DNA of 64,000 nucleotides from contig DIBY01000025.1 of assembly GCA_002415135.1 (NCBI GenBank), forward strand, positions 124,001 through 188,000, in the 5' to 3' direction. Source of the DNA: Flavobacteriales bacterium UBA5040. Its GTDB lineage: Bacteria; Bacteroidota; Bacteroidia; Flavobacteriales; Weeksellaceae. Shown in pieces: positions 26,628 to 34,917 of the stretch. Each line of letters starts with the position of its first letter. Within the stretch, counting starts at the first letter, position 1. The position numbers were made by a program, and so were the translations under genes. The notes beneath the pieces are model-generated. The model did not search any database, was not told the DNA's origin, and saw only the letters and a program-made list of their open reading frames with translations.

Positions 26628-26635
26628 CAAATTTA
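26628..26635 (-). promoter_or_regulatory. -7 promoter element of the HD gene
   Basis: TAAATTTG on the minus strand followed by CA, 18 bases before the ATG at 26609. Confidence 0.5.
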
Positions 26636-26762
26636 CAATTTAGTTTTAAGGTAAAAATCGATGTTTACGTTACTAAACAATTATATAATATATTTATTAA
26701 GACCATTTAAATTTAACGGAACTTTAACTTGAGTTTAAAGAAAAGTTGGCAGTATTTGGTTG

Positions 26763-26770
26763 TATTTTTG
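26763..26770 (+). promoter_or_regulatory. -7 promoter element of porX
   Basis: TATTTTTG lies 79 bases upstream of the porX ATG. TTGG at 26746-26749 could be a -33 element but is only about 13 bases away, closer than usual. Confidence 0.4.
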
Positions 26771-26849
26771 GGAACACTTAGATCATAAAATATTGAGTAT
26801 TAATCGATGAATTAAACTCGATTTTTAAAACATTAAATAAAAAAAGTAA

Positions 26850-28391
26850 ATGGCAAAAGTTATTTGGATAGACGATGAAGTAGATTTACTAAAACCACAT
26901 ATTGTATTTTTAGAAAACAAAGGATATACAGTTTCACCCGTGAATAACGTGAATGAAGCTTTAGAAATGATTGAGAAAGAAAATTTTCAATTAGCCTTAC
27001 TGGATGAAAACATGCCGGGAATTTCAGGTTTGGAAGCCATTCCGATGATTAAAAACATCGACTCTGCCATCAAAATTGTAATGGTGACCAAGAATGAAGA
27101 AGAATCTATTATGGAACAAGCGATCGGTTCTCAGATTGCCGATTACATTTTAAAACCTGTAAATCCCAATCAGGTTTTACTTTCATTAAAGAAAAATTTG
27201 CAGGAAGAAACTTTGGTTGAACAAAAAACCATTCTAGAATACCAACAGGAGTTTCGAAATCTTTCGATGGAACTTTCCTATTTAAGAACCTATAAGGAAT
27301 GGGCCGAATATTACAAGAAAATCCTAAACTGGGAAATTAAATTTGATAAAGTTTTCGACAGTGAATTTTCAGAATTATTGCAATCACAGAAAGAAGAAGC
27401 CAACATTCAGTTCTCTAAATTCATTGAGAACAATTACGAAGACTGGTTGAATACTTCGGACAAACCGATGATGAGTCACACGCTGTTTAAAGATAAAATC
27501 AAAACAGAAGTTGAAAAGGAAAAAGTGCTTTTATTGATGATTGACAATCTACGTTATGATCAGTGGAAAGTGATCGAACCTCTATTTACTAAATTTTATC
27601 AGAAAACTTCAGAAGATTCGTACTACAGTATTTTACCAACGGCAACTCAATATGCGAGAAATGCTTTCTTTGCTGGCTTAATGCCGTCGGAGATTGAAAA
27701 AAGATTTCCACAATATTGGATCAATGATAACGAAGATGGAAATAAAAATGAGCACGAACGCGATTTTTTAGAAGATCAAATGAAGCGTTTAGGCTTATCT
27801 CACAAGTCGATGAAGTATCTGAAAATCTTAAATGCTGACTTCGAACGTAAAGTTTTAGATGATTTTAACCAGCATAAAAGTAATGACTTACTGGTAATTG
27901 TTTATAATTTCATTGATATTTTATCTCACGCAAAAACGGATAATGTTATTGTTAATCAATTAATTAGAGATGATAAAACGTTCCGATCGTTAACTTATAC
28001 TTGGTTTGAGAATTCATCTTTATTAAAAATTATCAAGCAAGCCGCCGAAAACGGATTTAAATTAGTCATCACGACTGATCACGGAACTATTTACGTGAAA
28101 AAACCGAGTAAGGTAGTTGGCGACAGAGAAACGTCAACCAACATTCGGTATAAAACAGGAAGAAGTTTAACGTATGAAAAAGGCGACGTTTGGGCAATTT
28201 CAAATCCGGAGAAATTATTTTTACCGAAAGGAAATTTGAGTTCCAAATATATCTTCGCGAAGAATAACACCTTTTTAGCCTATCCGAAAAATTACAATCA
28301 TTTTGTGAATTATTATAAAGAAACCTATCAGCACGGTGGGATTTCTTTGGAGGAATGTATTATTCCGATCAGCATATTAGAACCTAAGTAG
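26850..28391 (+). CDS. porX: Type IX secretion system response regulator PorX
   Basis: A 513-residue protein with an N-terminal receiver domain (residues 1-120) and a C-terminal PglZ/alkaline-phosphatase-like domain (about 200-513). The receiver has the acidic pair Asp8-Asp9, phosphoacceptor Asp52 in LLDENMPG, and Lys in YILKPVNP. The second domain starts at LLLMIDNLRYDQW and carries the metal-site stretches NFIDILSHAKTDN and VITTDHGTIYV. PorX with its sensor PorY controls type IX secretion genes through an ECF sigma factor; the PglZ domain has been described as a phosphodiesterase on oligonucleotides. PorY is not in the window. The type B cargo protein at 17129-18841 is a substrate of the same system. 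Confidence 0.95.
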   Translation: MAKVIWIDDEVDLLKPHIVFLENKGYTVSPVNNVNEALEMIEKENFQLALLDENMPGISGLEAIPMIKNIDSAIKIVMVTKNEEESIMEQAIGSQIADYILKPVNPNQVLLSLKKNLQEETLVEQKTILEYQQEFRNLSMELSYLRTYKEWAEYYKKILNWEIKFDKVFDSEFSELLQSQKEEANIQFSKFIENNYEDWLNTSDKPMMSHTLFKDKIKTEVEKEKVLLLMIDNLRYDQWKVIEPLFTKFYQKTSEDSYYSILPTATQYARNAFFAGLMPSEIEKRFPQYWINDNEDGNKNEHERDFLEDQMKRLGLSHKSMKYLKILNADFERKVLDDFNQHKSNDLLVIVYNFIDILSHAKTDNVIVNQLIRDDKTFRSLTYTWFENSSLLKIIKQAAENGFKLVITTDHGTIYVKKPSKVVGDRETSTNIRYKTGRSLTYEKGDVWAISNPEKLFLPKGNLSSKYIFAKNNTFLAYPKNYNHFVNYYKETYQHGGISLEECIIPISILEPK

Positions 28392-28424
28392 TTTTTTTCA
28401 TAGTTTATTTCTTTAGGTTCGAAG

Positions 28425-28457
28425 GCGGAGAAAACCATTGGTTTTTTCCGCTTTTTT
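28425..28457 (+). terminator. Terminator of porX
   Basis: GCGGA-G-AAAACC (28425-28436) pairs with GGTTTT-T-TCCGC (28440-28451) around a three-base loop, followed by six T. It lies 34 bases after the porX stop. Confidence 0.8.
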
Positions 28458-28509
28458 ATGCACTGAAATGAGATCTTATCAATTTTAAATGAAAAATAAA
28501 AAGGCTGGT

Positions 28510-29304
28510 TTATTTTTGTAAAGCATCTAGTTGAGACAAATCGTGATAAGTGAATTCGGTGATTTCTTTTTCAATTAATTTTGTTTCAGTTTCCTTTAAA
28601 GATTGATAGTCGCTGAAATCATTAATTTCAAATGCCCAGCGGGAATTAGTTTTTAACAATTTTCGCACTGCTTCAGTCTGGTCAAGCTTATGATCTAAAC
28701 TCGAATTTCCATACGCCATAATATGGGTTGTGATATTATTTCGGCCTAAAGTTTTTGCCACTTTAATTGGAAGATACATGGGAACACTTACGCTTAGATC
28801 CAGTCCATTCTTATCGCACCATTTTTTAGCATTGTTAAACAGCTTCATCTGTATTTTGGAATACAGATCTCTATTTTCCTCGTAATCATTAAAAGTATGC
28901 GGCTCTATATCCAAATGAATTCCTTTGAAACCTAAATCTTTACCCATCAACATTACTTTTTCCAAATGAATAAATCCATCGGTTTCTTCTGCATAAGAAT
29001 TTTCACCAATCAGGAAATCGATCTGTATGTCTTTTTCGGCAGCTAATGTTTGGAACGATTTAAGTTTTTCCAGATCCATGGTAGGATTTACAGAAAGAAA
29101 AAGAGTTTTGATATTCCATTTCTCTAGCAACTCCATAAGGTAAGGATTTCTCTTCTCGTTAAAAAAAGCAGTCCATAAGTAAGCGTCGTTTACTTTCTTG
29201 TCGTTTTTGTAAATATGTAGTGAATCTTGCTTTAAACTCATACTTGACAAGTTTTGAGAAAACATTCCGACATTGAATATTAAAATTAAAATGATTTTTT
29301 TCAT
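28510..29304 (-). CDS. Secreted GH18-like TIM-barrel protein
   Basis: A 264-residue exported protein with a signal peptide (MKKIILILIFNVGMFSQ). The rest looks like a small TIM barrel: KTLFLSVNP, IQIDFLIG, FKGIHLDIEPH, DLSVSVPMYL and ITTHIMAYG are consecutive strands. GIHLDIEPH matches the D-x-E catalytic strand of GH18-type chitinase-like enzymes, and MAYG is also usual for them. I infer a glycan-acting or glycan-binding role without a known substrate. The ATG at 29304 is chosen over a TTG at 29325, which lies inside a -7 element. The gene is monocistronic. Confidence 0.7.
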   Translation of the reverse strand: MKKIILILIFNVGMFSQNLSSMSLKQDSLHIYKNDKKVNDAYLWTAFFNEKRNPYLMELLEKWNIKTLFLSVNPTMDLEKLKSFQTLAAEKDIQIDFLIGENSYAEETDGFIHLEKVMLMGKDLGFKGIHLDIEPHTFNDYEENRDLYSKIQMKLFNNAKKWCDKNGLDLSVSVPMYLPIKVAKTLGRNNITTHIMAYGNSSLDHKLDQTEAVRKLLKTNSRWAFEINDFSDYQSLKETETKLIEKEITEFTYHDLSQLDALQK

Positions 29305-29322
29305 GAATAAATCTGAATCAGG

Positions 29323-29330
29323 CAAAGATA
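29323..29330 (-). promoter_or_regulatory. -7 promoter element of the GH18-like gene
   Basis: TATCTTTG on the minus strand, ending 18 bases before the ATG at 29304. Confidence 0.5.
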
Positions 29331-29453
29331 TATAAATATGCAGTGAAAATTTTGTAGTGATTCATTTGATAGGTTTACTGAAAACATGGAGATTTTTGAT
29401 GTTTTTTTAATGAATCAATTTCAGGATTCTTTTTAATAACGATTCCAAATTTG

Positions 29454-29461
29454 TATTTTTG
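29454..29461 (+). promoter_or_regulatory. -7 promoter element of the exonuclease III gene
   Basis: TATTTTTG, 16 bases before the ATG at 29478. Confidence 0.45.
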
Positions 29462-29477
29462 ATGAAATTGAAAATAC

Positions 29478-30239
29478 ATGAAAATTATCTCTTATAATGT
29501 GAACGGAATTCGGGCAGCTTTTACCAAAGATTTTTTAGGTTGGCTGAATGTTGCTGATCCTGATGTCATCTGCATTCAAGAAAGTAAAGCTGGAAATGAT
29601 CAAATCGATATTGAAAGTTTACAACAAAACGGCTATTTCAGTTATTGGCATTCTGCACAGAAAAAAGGCTATTCAGGCGTTGGCATCGCTTCTAAAGTTC
29701 AACCCAATCATATTGAATACGGATGCGGAATTGAGCAGTACGATTCTGAAGGTCGAATTATGCGTGCAGACTTCGATGGTTTCTCGGTTATTTCGGTCTA
29801 TGTCCCTTCAGCATCGAATATTGAAAGGCTGGATTTCAAAATGAAGTTTTGCTACGATTTTCTAAATTACATTAAAGACTTAAAGAAAACGATTCCTAAC
29901 CTTATTATATGTGGTGATTTTAATATTTGCCACAACGCGATCGATATTCACAATCCAGAAGGTTTAAAGAACACTTCCGGCTTCCTACCCATGGAAAGAG
30001 AATGGATGACGCAATTCATCGAAGAATGCGAACTGATCGACAGCTTCAGGTTTTTTAATGATCAACCTGATAATTATTCCTGGTGGAGTTACCGACAAAA
30101 TTCCCGGGCACGAAATAAAGGCTGGAGACTGGATTATAATTTCGTGTCGTATTCTTTAAAGGACCAACTTTCCCGCGCTGCAATTTTGAGTGAAGCGGTG
30201 CATTCTGATCATTGTCCGGTTATGGTGGAATTATCGTAA
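29478..30239 (+). CDS. xth: Exodeoxyribonuclease III (AP endonuclease)
   Basis: A 253-residue member of the exonuclease III/AP endonuclease family, which cleaves at abasic sites and trims 3' ends during base excision repair. Family motifs in order: NVNGIRAA (residues 7-14), IQESKAG (metal-binding Glu), SVYVPSA, CGDFNICHNAID, GWRLDYNFVS, and the C-terminal catalytic SDHCPV. The length is normal. The product would act downstream of the uracil glycosylase encoded at 750-1391, although the two genes are far apart. Confidence 0.96.
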   Translation: MKIISYNVNGIRAAFTKDFLGWLNVADPDVICIQESKAGNDQIDIESLQQNGYFSYWHSAQKKGYSGVGIASKVQPNHIEYGCGIEQYDSEGRIMRADFDGFSVISVYVPSASNIERLDFKMKFCYDFLNYIKDLKKTIPNLIICGDFNICHNAIDIHNPEGLKNTSGFLPMEREWMTQFIEECELIDSFRFFNDQPDNYSWWSYRQNSRARNKGWRLDYNFVSYSLKDQLSRAAILSEAVHSDHCPVMVELS

Positions 30240-30596
30240 AATATTTCAATTCCAAAAATTTCATACTTTCATATTCATAGGTCTTCACCCCTATGCTTTT
30301 GATTAGCGCCACTCCGTGGCTTTATAGTTAGAGTGTATTGGATGTGCTATTCGTTTTATGGAGATAATTCAGTGGTGATTTTTATCTTAATTATTCAAAA
30401 GCTACCATTGTTGCGACCCGACTTGAGTGGAACTCTTTTTGTGGAATGCAGTGGATTACTTCGACAAGCTCATGACAGGCTTAACGAAGATTAGTTCTCC
30501 TAAATACATTCAGTTATAAAATTACAATTGCTCTTAATTTTGATGATGCCTTTAAAAAGGTATGATTGTTGTCTCTTCTCACAAGTCGAGGCCAAT
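30240..30596. repeat. Non-coding stretch resembling a dispersed Flavobacteria intergenic repeat
   Basis: About 360 bases without a credible coding frame lie between the exonuclease III gene and the terminator at 30601. Two parts look like intergenic sequence I recall seeing repeatedly in this group: around 30415-30450 (CGACCCGACTTGAGTGGAAC) and 30468-30481 (CTTCGACAAGCTCA). No second copy is visible in this window, so calling it a repeat rests on memory. It has no obvious target-site duplication or transposase. Confidence 0.3.
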
Positions 30597-30600
30597 AAAA

Positions 30601-30624
30601 AAGCCGACTCAACTGAGACGGCTT
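30601..30624. terminator. Terminator of the RlpA-like gene
   Basis: AAGCCGACTCA (30601-30611) pairs with TGAGACGGCTT (30614-30624) with one mismatch, preceded by an A run (T run on the minus strand). It lies just downstream of the RlpA-like gene and may also end transcription from the exonuclease gene. Confidence 0.7.
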
Positions 30625-30645
30625 TGCTTATTACTAACGTAAATG

Positions 30646-31023
30646 TTAATCGTTGTCGATAATTTCGTATTCAACTGGCATAGTACCTCTACTGATATTG
30701 CCAATTGCATCGAAGGCTGCTTTCGAAAGATCAAGTGCTCTGGAAGAATGAAAAGGACCGCGGTCGTTAATTTCTACTATTACACTTTTTCCTGATCTCA
30801 GGTTGGTCACTTTGACCATCGTCCCGAAAGGAAGCGTTCTGTTGGCTGCAGTTAATTTCGAATTACTGAAAATGTCGCCGCTTGCCGTTTTTCTACCGTT
30901 AAACTTATCGTGGTAGAACGATGCAAAACTTGTTTTTTTAGCATCTTCGGTATTTGTTTTAAAATTAAACAATCCGAGTGTTGAAATCATCATTATGATT
31001 AGGAGTATTCCTCTTTTCATCAT
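30646..31023 (-). CDS. RlpA-like double-psi beta-barrel protein
   Basis: A 125-residue exported protein. The N-terminal signal segment (MMKRGILLIIMMISTLGLF) is followed by a double-psi beta-barrel: ASFYHDKFNGRKTASGDIF, LTAANRTLPFGTMVKVTNL, VIVEINDRGPF and RALDLSKAAFDAIG. These are the conserved blocks of RlpA, with the Asp of NDRGPF kept. RlpA-family proteins bind or cleave denuded peptidoglycan at the septum; this one lacks the SPOR domain. The ATG at 31023 (or 31020) is chosen because a -7 element at 31055-31062 lies upstream of it and inside a longer open frame. Confidence 0.85.
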   Translation of the reverse strand: MMKRGILLIIMMISTLGLFNFKTNTEDAKKTSFASFYHDKFNGRKTASGDIFSNSKLTAANRTLPFGTMVKVTNLRSGKSVIVEINDRGPFHSSRALDLSKAAFDAIGNISRGTMPVEYEIIDND

Positions 31024-31054
31024 TTTGAATTTATTTTTGTGGGTTTTGACTTTG

Positions 31055-31083
31055 CAAATGTATTCCGTAATTGATTCATACAA
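31055..31083 (-). promoter_or_regulatory. Promoter of the RlpA-like gene
   Basis: On the minus strand TTG (31081-31083), 18 bases, then TACATTTG (31055-31062), matching the Bacteroidota consensus. The mRNA would start near 31048. A cluster of GTTAA motifs lies upstream (31094-31217). Confidence 0.55.
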
Positions 31084-31280
31084 CACCCAGATAGTTAAAC
31101 TCTCATAACGAATTGTTAAATTTTTGTTAACAACTTCCGCATTCTCTGTAATAGCAGGAATTCACAAACATTCTTAATTTGTGTTAAAATTAAAGGTTAA
31201 ATGTTAACGATTTTAACTAACTATTGCATAACAACAAAAGTTTTCGTATATTAAAAGACTGATTACCAAATAATTAAATA
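31084..31280. other. Non-coding upstream region with GTTAA motif cluster
   Basis: After trimming the RlpA start there is a gap of about 340 bases up to rimO. It holds the RlpA promoter, seven GTTAAA/GTTAAC hexamers between 31094 and 31217 (one of them on the opposite strand), and the rimO terminator. I see no coding frame. Confidence 0.4.
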
Positions 31281-31281
31281 A

Positions 31282-31312
31282 AAAATACTCCTGGAATTTC
31301 CAGAAGTATTTT
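31282..31312 (-). terminator. Terminator of rimO
   Basis: AAAATACT-C-CTGGAA (31282-31296) pairs with TTCCAG-A-AGTATTTT (from 31298), ending in a T run on the minus strand. It lies past the rimO stop. Confidence 0.75.
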
Positions 31313-31366
31313 CTTACTTTATTTTTTTACAGATTTGTCAAAAATTCGACAAAAAATTGTTTAATC

Positions 31367-32668
31367 TTAAACTAATTCACCATACAAATCGAACTCTTCA
31401 GCAGAAGTGATTTTAATATCAGCAAATTCTCCGATCGATAAATAAGTATTTTCGGCCGGAACTAAAACGGTATTGTCAACATCCGGCGAATCGAATTCTG
31501 TTCTTCCGACGAAATAATTTCCTTCTTTACGATCGAAAATACAACGGTAAGTTTTCCCAATTCTTTCCTGATTCTTCTCCCACGAGATCTGCGATTGCAA
31601 TTCCATGATCTCTTCCACTCTCGCTTCTTTTACTTCTTGTGGAACATCGTCCTTTAAAACATAAGCAGTTGTATTCTCTTCATGCGAATAAGTGAAGCAT
31701 CCTAAACGGTCAAATCTTTGCTCCCGAACCCATTCTTTCATTTCCTGAAATTTCTCTTCAGTTTCGCCTGGGAAACCAACAATCAATGTCGTTCTGATCG
31801 CCATATCCGGAACCATTTGTCTGAATTTGGCTAATAACGCATTTGTTTTTTCGTGCGAAGTTCCACGTTTCATGGCTTTTAACAGATCAGAGTTGATGTG
31901 TTGTAAAGGAATATCAATATAGTTACAAACCTTTGGTTCGTTTTTAATAATTTCTAAAACATCTTCTGGAAAACCTGTTGGGAAGGCGTAATGCAACCGG
32001 ATCCACTCTATTCCTTCTACCGTCACTAAACGTAAAAGTAAATCTCCTAAAGCTCTTTTCTTATATAAATCTAAACCATAGTAAGTTAGATCCTGTGCAA
32101 TCAAGATCAATTCTTTAACTCCTTTCTTGGCTAATTTCTCAGCTTCAATCACTAAGTTTTCAATAGGTGTGGAAATATTTTTTCCTCTCATTAAAGGAAT
32201 AGCACAGAAAGAACACGGGCGGTCGCACCCTTCAGAAATCTTTAAGTAAGCGTAATGTCTTGGCGTGGTAACCATTCTTTCACCTACCAATTCGTGTTTA
32301 TAATCAGCACCTAAATGCTTTAATAATAAAGGTAAATCACGTGTCCCGAAATATTGATCAACATCTGGAATTTCTCTGATTAAATCTGGCTTATATCTTT
32401 CTGACAAACATCCAGTCACGAAAACCTGCTCTACTTCACCACGATTTTTTGCTTCTACATATTCCAGAATCGTATTGATACTTTCTTCTTTTGCATTATC
32501 GATAAATCCACAAGTATTGATAACAACGATGTCACCTTTATCTTCGTGTACTACTTCTTTTCCGTTGGCTTGTAACTGTCCCATCAACACCTCAGAATCG
32601 TAAACATTTTTGGAACATCCAAGCGTTACGATATTGATTTTCTTTTTCCCGACTGATTTTGTGCGCAT
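31367..32668 (-). CDS. rimO: Ribosomal protein S12 methylthiotransferase RimO
   Basis: RimO is a radical-SAM enzyme that adds a methylthio group to an Asp of ribosomal protein S12. The 433-residue protein has the three expected domains: an N-terminal MTTase domain with cysteines (TLGCSKNVYDSE, VVINTCGFIDNA, TGCLSERY), a radical-SAM core with CDRPCSFCAIP, and a C-terminal TRAM domain. The ATG at 32668 is preferred to the TTG at 32689, which overlaps a -7 element. It lies downstream of the antiporter gene on the same strand but has its own promoter. Confidence 0.96.
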   Translation of the reverse strand: MRTKSVGKKKINIVTLGCSKNVYDSEVLMGQLQANGKEVVHEDKGDIVVINTCGFIDNAKEESINTILEYVEAKNRGEVEQVFVTGCLSERYKPDLIREIPDVDQYFGTRDLPLLLKHLGADYKHELVGERMVTTPRHYAYLKISEGCDRPCSFCAIPLMRGKNISTPIENLVIEAEKLAKKGVKELILIAQDLTYYGLDLYKKRALGDLLLRLVTVEGIEWIRLHYAFPTGFPEDVLEIIKNEPKVCNYIDIPLQHINSDLLKAMKRGTSHEKTNALLAKFRQMVPDMAIRTTLIVGFPGETEEKFQEMKEWVREQRFDRLGCFTYSHEENTTAYVLKDDVPQEVKEARVEEIMELQSQISWEKNQERIGKTYRCIFDRKEGNYFVGRTEFDSPDVDNTVLVPAENTYLSIGEFADIKITSAEEFDLYGELV

Positions 32669-32686
32669 TATAAAATTTATTGGGCG

Positions 32687-32694
32687 CAAAGGTA
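32687..32694 (-). promoter_or_regulatory. -7 promoter element of rimO
   Basis: TACCTTTG on the minus strand, 18 bases before the rimO ATG. It lies between the antiporter stop and rimO. Confidence 0.5.
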
Positions 32695-32713
32695 AGCATA
32701 TTAATGGAAAAAA

Positions 32714-33931
32714 TTATTCTTCTATTAAATTGTCCTCGTCGAACTTTGAAACTTCTTCTATTTCCTGTTTGCCTTTCTTTTCAAATAAAAGTCCAACCAT
32801 CATCACAAAAGTAGTAAGCAAAATAACCTGAATCACCACTGATTCGTTAAGATGGACAAACCGCTGTTCTGGCGTTATACTCAGAAAAAGAAGAACGGTA
32901 ATTAAACCTCGGGGTGCAATATAAAAAAGCGGCTGCATATCCATTTTTCCTAGTTTTAAGAAAATCGCGCGGAAAACGAAAATGGCAATCACAATCGAAA
33001 CAGACCACACTAAAGAATCGACATTAATAATATCTTCCGTCTTTAAAACAAATCCGAATACAATAAAAAATAAAGTGCGAACGATAAAAGTGGCTTCTAT
33101 CACCACATCTTTAAAGTGTTTGACTTCCCTATTAAATTTCGTAAAACGGAAATTTCTTAACAATTTCAGATTCTTTAATTCATCGATATTTCCTAAAACC
33201 AAACCAAAAAACAGAATAAAAATTAATGCCGGCAAATGATAAATCTTGGAAATCTGATAAATCAAAATATTCAGAATAATGATCGGACCATATTTAATAT
33301 GATGATCAATTTTGGCTAAAAGCACCGCTAATATTAAAGAGGCTACGACCGAAATGACAAGCATCAACATAAATTGCCCGGCAAAATGGAATGCTCCGCT
33401 TAAAGAAATGACCGTTCCAAACGTAGCAAAATTGAAGAAGATGACTCCAATAATATCCGACAAACTACTTTCATAAGTAATAAATTGACGTTTGCTTTTC
33501 GTTAAGTTGATCGCACTCGGAATGGCAATGGAACTGCTGATGATACAGAAAGGGATAATATTAATCAGACTCTGTTTATAAGACAAACCCCATTCATAAT
33601 GTAAAAAGACCGAAAAACCGACTGCGATGATCACCAGAGGAATTAAAGCGATGAGCACCGATTTCTTGACCACTTCTTTGGTAGATCGGTTTAATTCTAA
33701 CTCCAGCGAACCTTCTAAAACGATCAGTATTAAACCGATGGTTCCTAAAATTGGAAGTACAACATTGAGATTGGGAACGATAATATCATACAAACCACCT
33801 ACTTGGTTTAACACCCAACCAGTGGCCAGTAAAAATATAACTGAAGGAACTTTCGTGAATTTGGTGGTGATATCAAACAGATATGATATGAGTAGAATCA
33901 CGCAGATTCCGATGATAAAGATTTCAGCCAT
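32714..33931 (-). CDS. Cation/proton antiporter (CPA1, NhaP-like)
   Basis: A 405-residue inner-membrane protein with about 12 hydrophobic segments. VLEGSLELELN in the first half and SSSIAIPSAINLTKSKRQFITYESSLSDIIGVI in the middle (read here as the T/S-D-containing ion-site helices of NhaP-type antiporters, the latter shown in part: ESSLSDIIGVIFF) support the family. It exchanges Na+ or K+ for H+ and so helps pH and salt balance. It ends with a short acidic cytoplasmic tail and has no TrkA-type domain. Nothing near it tells the ion. Confidence 0.83.
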   Translation of the reverse strand: MAEIFIIGICVILLISYLFDITTKFTKVPSVIFLLATGWVLNQVGGLYDIIVPNLNVVLPILGTIGLILIVLEGSLELELNRSTKEVVKKSVLIALIPLVIIAVGFSVFLHYEWGLSYKQSLINIIPFCIISSSIAIPSAINLTKSKRQFITYESSLSDIIGVIFFNFATFGTVISLSGAFHFAGQFMLMLVISVVASLILAVLLAKIDHHIKYGPIIILNILIYQISKIYHLPALIFILFFGLVLGNIDELKNLKLLRNFRFTKFNREVKHFKDVVIEATFIVRTLFFIVFGFVLKTEDIINVDSLVWSVSIVIAIFVFRAIFLKLGKMDMQPLFYIAPRGLITVLLFLSITPEQRFVHLNESVVIQVILLTTFVMMVGLLFEKKGKQEIEEVSKFDEDNLIEE

Positions 33932-34012
33932 ATCGTAAATATATAAAAAAATTAAATATCACACTTTCAAAGGTGTTGCTTAGCTCAAAAATATTTTAAA
34001 TAAAAACAAAAA

Positions 34013-34037
34013 AAAGAGAGCCATCATGACTCTCTTT
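34013..34037 (-). terminator. Terminator of the polysaccharide operon
   Basis: AAAGAGAG (34013-34020) pairs with CTCTCTTT (34030-34037) around a nine-base loop, with a long A run before it (T run on the minus strand). It lies just downstream of rfbA, marking the 3' end of the large minus-strand operon. Confidence 0.8.
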
Positions 34038-34058
34038 TACTATAATAAATTAATTTGC

Positions 34059-34916
34059 TTAAACCAGTTTTTTCAAATAATCTCCATAACCACTTTTACC
34101 ATATTTAACTGCAGACTCCAGTAACTGTTCTTTACTAATGAATCCTTTCATATAAGCGATTTCTTCAATACAGGAAATCTTGAAGCCCTGTCTTTTTTCC
34201 AGCACCTTTACAAATTCTGAGGCTTCGTGTAAAGAATCGAAGGTACCAGTATCTAACCAGGCTGTTCCACGTGACATTACACCGACGTCCAATTGTCCTT
34301 TTTCAAGGTAGATACGGTTGATGTCCGTAATTTCCAATTCTCCTCTTACGGAAGGTTTTAAGTTTTTAGCATATTCAACCACAGAATTGTCGTAGAAATA
34401 CAAGCCAGGAACTGCGAAATTTGATTTTGCAACTTCTGGCTTTTCTTCAATAGAAACTGCTTTTAAATTTTCATCAAATTCTACCACGCCATATCTTTCA
34501 GGATCTGAAACCTGGTAAGCGAAAACACAGCCTCCTTTAACGGTAGTTTTGCTTTCTAATAATTTTGCTAAACCGGTTCCGTAGAAAATATTATCTCCTA
34601 AAACCAAAGCAACGGAATCATCACCGATAAATTCTTCACCCAAAATAAAAGCTTGTGCTAAACCATCGGGACTGGGCTGCACTTTATATTGAATATTACA
34701 GCCAATCGCAGAACCATCGCCTAACAGTTTGATAAATCCTTCTTGATCGTGAGGAGTAGTGATAATTAAAATATCTTTGATGCCCGCCAACAACAAAGTC
34801 GACAATGGATAGTAAATCATCGGCTTGTCATAAACTGGCATCAACTGTTTGCTTACAGCGATCGTTAACGGATACAATCTCGTTCCCGAACCTCCTGCTA
34901 AAATAATTCCTTTCAT
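34059..34916 (-). CDS. rfbA: Glucose-1-phosphate thymidylyltransferase
   Basis: RmlA/RfbA joins glucose-1-phosphate and dTTP to give dTDP-glucose, the first step toward dTDP-6-deoxy sugars. The 285-residue protein opens with [18 protein letters not shown] (nucleotide loop) and carries [10 protein letters not shown] and [20 protein letters not shown]. An upstream frame to 34958 overlaps rfbB and is rejected. The ATG at 34916 lies one base after the rfbB stop, so translation is likely coupled. It is the last gene of the polysaccharide operon. Confidence 0.96.
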   Translation of the reverse strand: MKGIILAGGSGTRLYPLTIAVSKQLMPVYDKPMIYYPLSTLLLAGIKDILIITTPHDQEGFIKLLGDGSAIGCNIQYKVQPSPDGLAQAFILGEEFIGDDSVALVLGDNIFYGTGLAKLLESKTTVKGGCVFAYQVSDPERYGVVEFDENLKAVSIEEKPEVAKSNFAVPGLYFYDNSVVEYAKNLKPSVRGELEITDINRIYLEKGQLDVGVMSRGTAWLDTGTFDSLHEASEFVKVLEKRQGFKISCIEEIAYMKGFISKEQLLESAVKYGKSGYGDYLKKLV

Positions 34917-34917
34917 C

